Of a stretch of DNA of 64,000 bases, positions 51,976 through 60,169 are shown piece after piece. Made by a program: the position numbers and the translations under genes. How positions within the stretch are numbered: the first letter of the stretch is position 1; each line of letters opens with the position of its first letter. The notes under the pieces were generated by a model that saw only the letters and a list, made by a program, of their open reading frames with translations, had not been told where the DNA came from and searched no databases. Source of the stretch: Nannocystis sp. RBIL2 (GTDB taxonomy: Bacteria; Myxococcota_A; Polyangia; Nannocystales; Nannocystaceae); NCBI RefSeq assembly GCF_026626745.1, contig NZ_JAPNJW010000001.1:2526001-2590000 (forward strand). Reading direction: 5' to 3'.

Positions 51976-52006
51976 CGTCCGGCCGGCCGGCGCGCCCGCC
52001 CGGACG
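51976..52006 (-). terminator. Hairpin after the P450 gene
   Basis: CGTCCGG (51976-51982) pairs with CCGGACG (52000-52006), beginning one base past the P450 stop in the direction of transcription. The interior is itself GC-rich and can extend the structure. There is no T-tract. Confidence 0.45.
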
Positions 52007-52007
52007 A

Positions 52008-53399
52008 TCAGCGGCCTGTGCCGCGCAAGTGCGCGTATATCGGGCGATCGGGGTGAACCGTCGCGGTCGGTCGGATCCCTACGTCCTGCCCCGGCAGCAC
52101 GTCGATTCGGAATCGCGTCAGGATCAGCGCCAGCGCCGTGCTCAGCTCGTAAAGCGCGTAACGCTTGCCGATGCACGCGCGCGGCCCCGCACTGAATGGG
52201 ATGTGTGCATACCGGTGACGAGCCCGCACCCGCTCGGGCGTGAAGCGCTCGGGCCGGAACGCCGTCGGCTCGTCCCAAAACGCGGGATGGTGGTGGCAGA
52301 AATAGGCCGAGAACATGATGAAGCTGCCCGCGGGGATCCGGCGCGCGAACAGGACGTCGTCCTCGCGCGAGACCCGGGTCTGCGCCCAGATCGGCGGCCG
52401 CAGCCGCATGACCTCGTCGAAGACCATTCGCGTGTAGGTGAGACGATCGAGGTCCTCGATGGTGGGCGCTCCCGTGAGCCCGAGCCCCGCAATCTCTTCG
52501 CGCACCTTCGCGTACACGTCCGGATGCTGGCCGAGGAACCAGAACGTCCAGGTGAGGATCAGCGCAGTCGTCTCGTGGCCGGCGACGTACTGGGTGACGA
52601 TCTCGTCGCGCAGCTGCTGGTCGCTCATGCCGTCGCCGGGGCCGTCGCCGCGCGCCTCCATCAGCAAACGCAGCAGCGTCGGCTGAGCCTCGGGCCCCGC
52701 CTTCCGCGCGTGCCCGATGATGTCGTAGACGATTCCATCGAGGGTGCGCAGCGCCCGACGAAAGCGCAGATTGGCCGGGGTCGGCACCGACAGCGGCAGC
52801 GCCATCGCGCCGCGGTTCATCCGCTGGCCGGCGATCTCCAGGCTCTCGGTGACCGCCCGCGAGGAGGCCGCCTCGCGATCGCTCAGGTCCATGCCGAAGA
52901 GGGTAAACCCGACGATCCGCTGCGTGAGGTGCATGATCTCGGCGTGCAGGTCGAGCGCCGCGCCGCCGCGCCGCCGCGCCTCCCACTCGACCATCATGTC
53001 GTCGACGCAGCGCGCCATCACCGGCACCATTCGCCGCAGGTTGTCCATGTGGAACGCCGGCTGGGTCAGCTTGCGCTGGCGGACCCAGAAGTCGCCGGTG
53101 CTGGTGACGAGGCCGTTGCCGAGGAGCGGACGGATCGGGTCGTAGCCCTTGCCCTTGTAGTAATTGTCGACCCTGCCGTGGAGGATCCGCTCGATCGCGT
53201 CCGGGTGGGCGGTGAAGATGATGCTGCTGCGGCCGCCGGTGGGGATCTGGAAGAAATCACCGTACTCCCGCCAGCAGCGCTCGACGTACTCGAAGACGCC
53301 GTCGCGCAGGATGGCAGGGAGCGCGCCGACCAGCGGATAGCCGGCAGGCCCGGGCAACCGGAGCGCCTGCTCCGTTCGTGGATGTAAGAGTGTATTCAT
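52008..53399 (-). CDS. Cytochrome P450
   Basis: The 463-residue protein starts at ATG 53397-53399, one base after the terpene synthase stop. P450 hallmarks are complete: I-helix AGHETTALILTWTF, K-helix ExxR (FDEVMRLRP), PERF region (FRPERFTPERV), and haem-binding FSAGPRACIGKR with Cys409. Length and the N-terminal RLPGPAGYPLVGALPAI element place it near the CYP102/CYP110-like fatty-acid or terpene oxidases; no N-terminal membrane anchor is present. As the last gene of a tightly packed operon with two terpene cyclases, it probably hydroxylates or oxidises their product. No ferredoxin or reductase gene is nearby, so redox partners must be encoded elsewhere. Confidence 0.95.
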   Translation of the reverse strand: MNTLLHPRTEQALRLPGPAGYPLVGALPAILRDGVFEYVERCWREYGDFFQIPTGGRSSIIFTAHPDAIERILHGRVDNYYKGKGYDPIRPLLGNGLVTSTGDFWVRQRKLTQPAFHMDNLRRMVPVMARCVDDMMVEWEARRRGGAALDLHAEIMHLTQRIVGFTLFGMDLSDREAASSRAVTESLEIAGQRMNRGAMALPLSVPTPANLRFRRALRTLDGIVYDIIGHARKAGPEAQPTLLRLLMEARGDGPGDGMSDQQLRDEIVTQYVAGHETTALILTWTFWFLGQHPDVYAKVREEIAGLGLTGAPTIEDLDRLTYTRMVFDEVMRLRPPIWAQTRVSREDDVLFARRIPAGSFIMFSAYFCHHHPAFWDEPTAFRPERFTPERVRARHRYAHIPFSAGPRACIGKRYALYELSTALALILTRFRIDVLPGQDVGIRPTATVHPDRPIYAHLRGTGR

Positions 53400-53400
53400 A

Positions 53401-54282
53401 TCACCTCGCTGGGCCGGTCTCGAAGCGGAGCGGCCCTGTGGCGTACCAACGATGAATGCAACGGACGAGACGGGACAGCGTGGCCGCGAACGGGTCGCGC
53501 GTCCCCAGGCGATCGAGGTCCTGCTGCAGCAGCCGCTCGTAGCCCTGCCGCTGCGCCTCGACGAAGGCGCGCGCCTGCGCCGGCGAGAGGTCGTGCTCGA
53601 GCAGGAGGACCGCGTTCGACACCCGCCCGGCGTGGCCCTCGCGGCGCTCCTTCTCGGCGCTCACGAGGTCGTTGAGCAGGCGCTGCGACAGGTAGAGGTA
53701 GCGCTCGACGTTGACGATCCGCGGGTCGTCGTGCCGCCGCGGCCGGTCGAGCCGCCGCACCAGATAGGCCGCGGTGAGGATGCTCGGCAAGGTGGTGCTG
53801 TGCGCGCCGGTCTCGATGCACTCGACCAGCGAGCGCGCCTCGGCGTCGCGCGACATCCGCTCCTCGGCGTACATCGCCCGGAACACCTTGGCCGAGCCGA
53901 CGCGGAACCACCGGTGCTCGTCGGGGTGCCCGGCGAGCGGCCAGAGCAGGTCGCACAGGCGCTGGAAGAAGCGCACCTCCGACGTGTCCCCGAGGACAGC
54001 CGGCGGCTCGTCTTCGCCGTAGGCGATCAGGGTGTCCCAGTCGACCGGCGTCTGCTCGGCGCGCAGGAACTTGTCGCTGCGATCGTCGAACCAGAACCAG
54101 AAGGCGCTGACCAGGGCGATGGCGAACACCTCCTCGCGGCCGTCGACCTCGGGGTCGACGCAGGCCTCGGCGACGTAGAGCCCGTCGGCCGCGTGATGCA
54201 CCGCGAAGTCCTCGATGTCGGCGGCCCAGGTGGTGATGCGATGCAGCAGCACCTGGTCGACTGCGGCGGCGATCCGGCTCAT
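53401..54282 (-). CDS. Class I terpene synthase
   Basis: From the ATG at 54280-54282 the product is 293 residues, about the length of a single alpha-domain bacterial terpene synthase, slightly short. The first metal-binding motif is FWFDDRSDKF (Asp66, Asp67, Asp70), and the NSE-type motif is NDLVSAEKE (Asn204, Ser208, Glu212). VRC IHRWYATGPLRF near the end supplies the conserved aromatic/Arg-Tyr region. These bind three Mg2+ and the diphosphate. Starts and stops abut its neighbours (one base apart on each side), so it is co-translated with the class II cyclase and P450. It probably ionises the bicyclic diphosphate made by the upstream enzyme. The exact product cannot be read from sequence. 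Confidence 0.92.
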   Translation of the reverse strand: MSRIAAAVDQVLLHRITTWAADIEDFAVHHAADGLYVAEACVDPEVDGREEVFAIALVSAFWFWFDDRSDKFLRAEQTPVDWDTLIAYGEDEPPAVLGDTSEVRFFQRLCDLLWPLAGHPDEHRWFRVGSAKVFRAMYAEERMSRDAEARSLVECIETGAHSTTLPSILTAAYLVRRLDRPRRHDDPRIVNVERYLYLSQRLLNDLVSAEKERREGHAGRVSNAVLLLEHDLSPAQARAFVEAQRQGYERLLQQDLDRLGTRDPFAATLSRLVRCIHRWYATGPLRFETGPAR

Positions 54283-54283
54283 G

Positions 54284-55927
54284 TCAGGCCGCTCCTTCCG
54301 GGACCGCGGCGATGCACGGCGACCAGGGCCAGTTGCGGCGCAGCGCCGCCCGGATCCCGCCGACCACGAAGGCCTGGGTGTGGGTGGTGAAGTGGCTGAG
54401 CAGCGGCCGCGGACCGAACATGTCCGGATGGCCAGGCCAGGTGCCGTCGGCCCGCTGGCCGTCGACCAGGTATTGCAGGGCCCGATCGACCCGCGCGGGG
54501 TGACGATCGACGATCGCCTGCAACGCCAGGCCGGTCGCGCTGGCAGTGCTCGCGCCACCGGCCTCCGGCGACCAGCCGCCGTCCTCGTTCTGCCGGGCCG
54601 CCAGCGCGTCGACGCCGTGACGCACGAGCGGGTGGTCCGGCCCGAGCGCGCGCCCGATCTCCGCCACCGCGTACGGCTCGCCGCGGTACCAGCTCGCCGC
54701 CCACACGCCGCGCCGCTCGACCTCGGCCGCCAGCCACTGCCGCGCCGCGCCCACGGAGATCCGGTGCCGCCCGCGATAGGCGTCGAGCGCCGACAGCACG
54801 TGCGCGACGACGTCCTCCACGGGCGGGTCGTCGCGGAATTGCCAGGTGCGCCACAGGCCGTTGTCCATCTGCACCCGCGCGAGATAAGCGAGCGCGCGAT
54901 CCTTCGTGCGCTCCCCCTGCATGGTGCCGCGCAGCGCCAGCACCACCGCGCCGGTGGTGTCATTGTCGGACTCGACGCCCGAGCGGAAGGGCCAGCCGCC
55001 GTCGACGTTCTGCGTCGCCTGCAGGAAGTCGAGCGCCGGCTGCAGCGCAGTCTGCACGAATGCGGGCTGCCCGGCGAAGGCGCGGACGATCAGCGAGGTG
55101 TCCCAGACGTCGCTGGTACAAAAGCGCCAGCTGCCGTCGGCCTGTTGATGCTCGAGCAATTGCGACCTGAGCACGAACCACGGGTCCGACGTCGGCGCCG
55201 CGATGCACAGGGCGATGTAGGCCAGGGCGGTGCTGATCGGGTTGAAGAAGAACCCGGAGCGCGGCGCCTGCACGTGCACCAAATCGAAGCCCGCCGCCTC
55301 GACCGCGGTCTGCCGCCCGGCCCGCGCCTGCAGCAGGATGTGCAGCGCGATCAGCTCGACCTTGCTCCACTGCTTGTGCTTGGCCCGGGTGCAGCGCTCG
55401 TACTCCCGCGCGACGAGCTCCCGCAATTCGTCCTCGGACCGGCGGGCCCGCACCTCGAGCCCGGCGTGCAGCGCCAGGGTGTGCAGCAGCATGGTCCGGC
55501 TGGCCAGCACCGGCGCGTCGAGCTCGGGCGCGGTCAGGTCGACCGCCCCGCCGGCGCCGACGATGATCCGCCGCAACGTGTCCTCCAATAGAAAGGACAC
55601 CGGGTGGTGCTCCTGCGGCGCCGCCGATTCGACCCACGCCCGCGCCCGCGCGACCGCCCGGCGATCGAGCCGACCGGGCGTGTGGGCCAGGGCGTACCCG
55701 GCCAGCGCGGTCTCGAAGATCCGCCCGTCCGGCGCCACCTCCCACGATCCGTCGGGCCGCTGCAGCGAGATGCAATGATCCACCGCCAGGCCCACACACG
55801 CGGCCACCCGCTCACCCAGGGGATGCACCGGTCGCGATGATGATTGTAAAGCCTCGCCGGTGCCTTCGGCGGAAGGAGATTCATGCCGAATGGCGCTGCC
55901 GCGAGGACTCCGCGCGTTGATTGTCAC
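54284..55927 (-). CDS. Class II (squalene-hopene-fold) terpene cyclase
   Basis: The GTG at 55925-55927 (AGGA eight bases upstream) starts a 547-residue protein. Six-barrel QW-type repeats are spread along it: LQRPDGSWE, QADGSWRF, QNVDGGWPF, QNEDGGWSP and QRADGTWPG. The protonating motif of class II cyclases, DxDD, appears as Asp321-Asn-Asp323-Thr-Thr; the first and central catalytic Asp are kept, while the fourth position is Thr. The size fits bacterial class II diterpene cyclases (around 500-530) better than squalene-hopene cyclases (about 630). By family it would cyclise geranylgeranyl or a related diphosphate to a bicyclic (labdane- or drimane-type) diphosphate. It is first of a three-gene operon; no prenyl diphosphate synthase is in the window. 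Confidence 0.9.
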   Translation of the reverse strand: MTINARSPRGSAIRHESPSAEGTGEALQSSSRPVHPLGERVAACVGLAVDHCISLQRPDGSWEVAPDGRIFETALAGYALAHTPGRLDRRAVARARAWVESAAPQEHHPVSFLLEDTLRRIIVGAGGAVDLTAPELDAPVLASRTMLLHTLALHAGLEVRARRSEDELRELVAREYERCTRAKHKQWSKVELIALHILLQARAGRQTAVEAAGFDLVHVQAPRSGFFFNPISTALAYIALCIAAPTSDPWFVLRSQLLEHQQADGSWRFCTSDVWDTSLIVRAFAGQPAFVQTALQPALDFLQATQNVDGGWPFRSGVESDNDTTGAVVLALRGTMQGERTKDRALAYLARVQMDNGLWRTWQFRDDPPVEDVVAHVLSALDAYRGRHRISVGAARQWLAAEVERRGVWAASWYRGEPYAVAEIGRALGPDHPLVRHGVDALAARQNEDGGWSPEAGGASTASATGLALQAIVDRHPARVDRALQYLVDGQRADGTWPGHPDMFGPRPLLSHFTTHTQAFVVGGIRAALRRNWPWSPCIAAVPEGAA

Positions 55928-56109
55928 GTGATGGTCCTATCGCATGGGTGGTTTGGGACAGTCAAGTACTGACATGATTCGCCGGAGCTGCCAGTCGAGT
56001 CCAAAGTTTGTCGATCGAAGCGTCTAACGGCCAAGCTTCACTCCAGCGCAGCGGAGCTGCGAGTCTCACGACCCGGGCTCCACCGTCGCAACACTTTTAA
56101 TAGTGATCC

Positions 56110-56143
56110 AAATGTCGCCACGGATCACGCCCCGGCGACATTT
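56110..56143. repeat. AAATGTCGCC/GGCGACATTT hairpin with T-run
   Basis: A perfect 10-bp stem with a 14-base loop is followed by T to 56145 on the plus strand. It lies about 185 bp upstream of the class II cyclase start. Its ATGTC/GACAT arms relate it to the window-wide dyad family. It could be an intrinsic terminator for a plus transcript or an operator of the terpenoid operon. Confidence 0.5.
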
Positions 56144-57141
56144 TTCGTCGTGTCATGATTTAAGGCGCCGACGCCGCGGCGTCGGTGAGAATCGCAGGTC
56201 ACTCGTCGCAGACGCGAACCATGTCCTATGAACATTGTTCAAATGACGTTTCGTATGCTCCGCGCCGCCTGCCGGCGATTCCTCGTCCCGGCTCGCCCGG
56301 CGGGCCCTCGACCCGCGACGGCAGACGCTGGGACGCGTCATTCATGAAGCCAACCGCGGGACCGCGTCGGCGGAGACGGGGACGGCCCGATCCACGTCGG
56401 CGAGGTCGAATCGCCAGGCCGCCCGTGAAGGCCTTGTAGAGTGAATCGCCGGGCATCGAGCGGAACCTGATGCCGACTCGGGTCGATCCGAAGGAAGCTT
56501 TGTCGAGCCCTGCCAGTCACGCCGGTCGACCTGCCGCCACGGCAGGTCGGCCGCACCGGCGAGGCGCTCGCGCTTCGCCTCACGCCCGAGGCGGCGCGAT
56601 GGTACAGCGTTTATTGCGGCCTATCATTCGATCATTGCCCTGTGCGCAATTCCCGTCGGCACTGCCGCGTCGCCATCGGCCGGTCCATCCCGTGAAGGAT
56701 CGGGCCGTTCGCTGCATGGACACGTCCCCGGGACGCGGAACAACCCCTGCGCCGCGGTCGACGCGGGGAAGCGCGTGTCCTGGAGCCGGACGGTGCCGCG
56801 AGACGCGACGGTTTGTGCACAGTGGCTGAGAGATCTCGAAGCCGCCGCACGGCGACCGCCGCTCCCCGCATTCATCAGGCCGCCGGGGTGCGGTCGATCG
56901 TCGCAGGGACGGTCGGTCGCTGCGAAAGTGGAAGCAGGGTCTGCATCGGCGCGCCGGCGGTCCGATCGAAGTCCGGCGCCGGCGGGCCTCGACCGACGCC
57001 GGCGTCCGCGGGCGCGGGCGCGTTCGCGGGATCGCCGGGCATCGCTCACCCCGCTCCGGAGGTCACGGTTTTGTCCGCAAGACCCACACCGAAGCCCCGC
57101 TATCGGCCACGATGTCTGGATGCAGGGCGCGTCGATGTAGA

Positions 57142-57567
57142 TCACGTGGAGCTTCCACCACTCCCGCGAAGGCGCCACCCCATCGCCGTCGACGTCGGCG
57201 ACAGGTCGCTGCGACCAGGTCTGGAGTTGCTCCGAACCGTCGGTGTCGCGTGGGCCACGACATGGGCCACGACATCGTCGTCGATGTCGCCGTCGGCGAC
57301 ACGGTCGTACGCGGTGACGCCGACGCCGGGCAGCGCCGCCACCGAGGTGAAGCCGTCGTCGGGCGCGTACCCGAGGATCTCCCCGCTCAGCGGTTCGGCG
57401 CGCAGCATCACCACGTCGAGCCGCGCCTCGCCGGCGAGCGAAACCCCGGGGCCCCGGCGACCGCGAACACGAGCGCCGCGGGACGCTCCCTTCCAATCGT
57501 CGTAGTCGGTCTCGCCCGATGGAGCGCCCGAAGACGCCGGCTGCCCCGCGGAAATTGAACGATCCAT
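57142..57567 (-). pseudogene. Possible frameshifted gene remnant
   Basis: Reading leftwards from an ATG at 57565-57567 (MDRSISAGQPASSG) there is protein-like sequence: LDVVMLRAEPLSGEILGYAP, DDGFTSVAALPGVGVTAYD and VADGDIDDDVVAHVV. After about 57260 sense passes to another frame (TDGSEQLQTWSQRPVAD, VDGDGVAPSREWWKLHVIYI, then DAPCIQTS). The two halves together look like a secreted or Ca-loop protein broken by a frameshift, with no signal peptide found. The family is not recognised. It may be sequence decay or chance open frames. Confidence 0.3.
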
Positions 57568-57630
57568 CGCCCGACAGTCGCAATCTCGCACACTCACCGG
57601 CGATCGTGATCGAGTACCCTCGCCGCGCGC

Positions 57631-60060
57631 ATGCCCAAGACGAAGCGACCCGTCGCCGCCCCAGCGGAAGCCCCTGCGAACCCCGAGCATTCCTCGCGCA
57701 CGCCGCTCGAGATCGGGCTCGGGCGGGCGCTCGCCGCTTACGCGCGGCACCTGCTCGCGGGGGACCGGATCGTGCCCGGCTTCGCGACCAGGCTCGACGG
57801 CCCGCACGTCCTCGTCGACGTGCAGGCGCCCGACGGCCCTGGGCACGTCCGGCGCCGCGCCAGCGCCTACCTGCGGCTGTGCGCCGACGTCTGGGGTCAG
57901 AGCCAGTCCGCGGCCGAGCGCGCCGCCTTGCCGTCGCTCGTCGCCACGCTGACGTCGCATCCGAGCGGCGGCTCCAACGGTTGGTCGCGGTTCCACGAGC
58001 TCGAGACAGATCCGGATTGGCTCGAGGGTCTCGAGGCGATCGCCGAGGCGCTCGTCCCCGGCGCGCCCGAGGAGGCCATCCTGCTCCTCCGCCGCCTCTA
58101 CGACGTCGACGGCCGCTTCGGCCCCGATCGCGGCCTCTATTCGCGTGACTTTCGCAAGCGCAAGGCCCCCGCCGCGATCGCCCGAGCCGTCACCGCGCGC
58201 TCACCCGTCACGCCCGAGTCCGAGTGGATGCGCAGCACCTCCCCGCACGGCGCGATCAAGCGCGTCGTCCCGTTCGCGACCTCCGAGAGCGCCGCCGAGC
58301 GCCTCGCGGTCGCGTCGCGGATCGCCGACGTGCTGCCGCAGCTCAGCCTCTCGAATCACCTCACCTGCTACGCGCTCGTCGACAAGGCACTGCCCGCCCT
58401 CCTGCAGGACGGCGACGGAGCGATCCACGAGGTCGCCCTCGGCGTCGCCCAGAACCTCGGCATGAAGCTGCTGTACCACCGCGCCTACGCCGAGGCGAAG
58501 CGGCTGCTCGACCTCGTCGTGCCGTATCACGTCGCGCTGCCGGAGTCGCTGCGCGCGCGCTGGGAGTGCCGCCTCTACCTCGATGCATGTACAGGCGCCG
58601 CCGACCTCGACGCCGCCGAGGAGGACTGGCACCGCGCCGCCGCTCTCGACGCGCCGACCGATCCGAGCATGGTCGGCCGCTGCATGTTCTGGGCGGGCGA
58701 CGTCACCGATCGCCGCGGCGTCGCGCTGGCGCGGGTGGCCAAGGGGCTGGTCGCGCGCGCCGAGGGCGGCGATCCGTGCAAGGACCGCAAGGTCGTGAGG
58801 CCCCCGACGGCGGACGAGAAGGCGCGGCTGGTCGCCCGCGCGGCCGCGTTGAGCGGCAACGCGTTGGCGACCGCGGCGCCGCGGATCGAGCAAGACCTCG
58901 AGCGCGCGCGCGCGGAGGGCACTGCGAGCGGGCGCGGGTTTCAGGCCGAGGAGTACGCCGCCCGCGCGAAGGTGCGAGAGGCGTCGGGCGACCTCGCGGG
59001 CGCCCTCGCCGACTACGAGGCCGCGCGCGAGCTGTCGATCGCGGCCGGGCTGTCGTGGCAGATCGATCACCACGGCGAGCCGATCCGCCGGTTGCGGGCG
59101 CAGCTCGCCCCGGCGGCGCCAGGCACCATCCCGGCGGGCTTCGATCCGCCGTGGTTCCTCGATCCGGCGCGCACCGCCGACGAGCGCGAGCGGGCCGCGG
59201 CCGCCTGGTTCGCGCAGCCGTGGCGCGAGTTCCCGGCCACGCCGCAGGCCGCCGCGGGCCGCCCGTTCGCGTACGTGCTGCTGCGCGACGCAGTCGCTCA
59301 CAGCGCGGCGCTGTGGCAGGTCGCCGAGACCGACGGCATCGACCTCGGCGACCGCCTCGCCTTCGCCGCGCGCGCGCTCGTCGTCCTCGATCGCTGGACC
59401 GAGCGCCGCGACGCCTCATTGCTCGAGAGCGTGCTCCGCGACTCGCACGAGCTCGCGTTCTTCGGCACCGGCTGCGCGGTCGACAAGAAGCCCGCGCAGG
59501 AGCGGCGGCCGCTGCTCGACTGGCTGGGGCAGCTCGTCCGCGCCGACCCGCTCGACGAGGCCGCGGTGCTGCAGGGCCTGGACAGCGTCCGCTGGACCTC
59601 GCTGGCGGCCGAGTTCGCCGCCAAGGTCGGCGACTACGATCCATTGCGCGACCTGTTCGATGCGGTGCGCCGCGCGGGCTGCGACGGCGAGGCGCTCGCC
59701 ACGGTGTTGCACGCCTACCAGCCGTTGATGAGGAATGACTGGTCGAACTTCGGCAAGCCGCGCGGAGCGGCCGCGAAGTGGGAGTCACTCGGCCGCGCGC
59801 TCGCGTCGCTCGACGGCCGCAAGCTGGCCCCCGCGCTCATCGCCTGGACGCGCGCCCAGCAGGCGGTCCCCGGCTATTACGGCCTGCCGCGGCTGAGCAG
59901 CAAGTGGCTGTGGCCGCTCTATCACGCGTGGTCCGAAGCCCACGTCCCGGCCTTCCTCGCCGAGGTGAGCAAGGGCAGCCTCGACAACGGCAAGTCGCTG
60001 TCGAAGACGCAGAAGGCGACGCGCCGCGAGTGCCTCGACTGGTTCGCCGCGCGCACGTGA
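57631..60060 (+). CDS. Large cytoplasmic protein of unknown function
   Basis: The 809-residue product starts at the ATG at 57631. There is no signal peptide or membrane helix. The sequence is almost all alpha-helical, Ala/Arg/Leu-rich, with some TPR-like hairpins (YHRAYAEAKRLLDLVVPYHV; DLAGALADYEAARELSIAAGLSW). Trp-containing motifs such as SGGSNGWSRFHELETDPDWLEGL and GYYGLPRLSSKWLWPLYHAWSE look conserved but match no family known to me. A basic loop DPCKDRKVVRPPTADEKARLV lies at about 385-405. Myxobacteria often carry such long helical scaffolds, but I can assign no reaction. It converges on the metalloprotease gene, with a shared 14-bp hairpin between their ends. Confidence 0.8.
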   Translation: MPKTKRPVAAPAEAPANPEHSSRTPLEIGLGRALAAYARHLLAGDRIVPGFATRLDGPHVLVDVQAPDGPGHVRRRASAYLRLCADVWGQSQSAAERAALPSLVATLTSHPSGGSNGWSRFHELETDPDWLEGLEAIAEALVPGAPEEAILLLRRLYDVDGRFGPDRGLYSRDFRKRKAPAAIARAVTARSPVTPESEWMRSTSPHGAIKRVVPFATSESAAERLAVASRIADVLPQLSLSNHLTCYALVDKALPALLQDGDGAIHEVALGVAQNLGMKLLYHRAYAEAKRLLDLVVPYHVALPESLRARWECRLYLDACTGAADLDAAEEDWHRAAALDAPTDPSMVGRCMFWAGDVTDRRGVALARVAKGLVARAEGGDPCKDRKVVRPPTADEKARLVARAAALSGNALATAAPRIEQDLERARAEGTASGRGFQAEEYAARAKVREASGDLAGALADYEAARELSIAAGLSWQIDHHGEPIRRLRAQLAPAAPGTIPAGFDPPWFLDPARTADERERAAAAWFAQPWREFPATPQAAAGRPFAYVLLRDAVAHSAALWQVAETDGIDLGDRLAFAARALVVLDRWTERRDASLLESVLRDSHELAFFGTGCAVDKKPAQERRPLLDWLGQLVRADPLDEAAVLQGLDSVRWTSLAAEFAAKVGDYDPLRDLFDAVRRAGCDGEALATVLHAYQPLMRNDWSNFGKPRGAAAKWESLGRALASLDGRKLAPALIAWTRAQQAVPGYYGLPRLSSKWLWPLYHAWSEAHVPAFLAEVSKGSLDNGKSLSKTQKATRRECLDWFAART

Positions 60061-60094
60061 GGCCGCGAGGTAGCGACGCGCACGGCCGTCGTAA

Positions 60095-60128
60095 CCGAGG
60101 CGGTGGTGATTCCACACCACCGCCTCGG
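60095..60128. terminator. Bidirectional hairpin CCGAGGCGGTGGTG
   Basis: Positions 60095-60108 pair perfectly with 60115-60128 around ATTCCA, between two convergent genes (stops 60060 and 60170). No strong T-tract lies on either side. It is a likely shared transcript end. Confidence 0.65.
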
Positions 60129-60169
60129 GTCGCGGCTCACGGTTCACCGACCGATCGCCGGTCCCTCGC

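Larger units (their letters stand above)
55928..57630. other. Long intergenic region with a dyad and a decayed gene
   Basis: This is 1.7 kb between the divergent terpenoid operon and the gene at 57631. From 55928 to about 56160 it should hold the operon promoter, including a CACTTTTAATAGTG patch (56092-56105) and the hairpin at 56110-56143. From 56200 to 57100 I see no credible gene. From 57100 to 57567 a minus-strand frame looks like a decayed gene (listed separately). Confidence 0.45.

Noticed and set aside
56624..57100. Minus-strand frames in 56.6-57.1 kb as genes
   Set aside because: Translations are Arg/Gly/Ser-rich with no motif or ribosome site. Only the 57.1-57.57 kb part has any protein-like segments.
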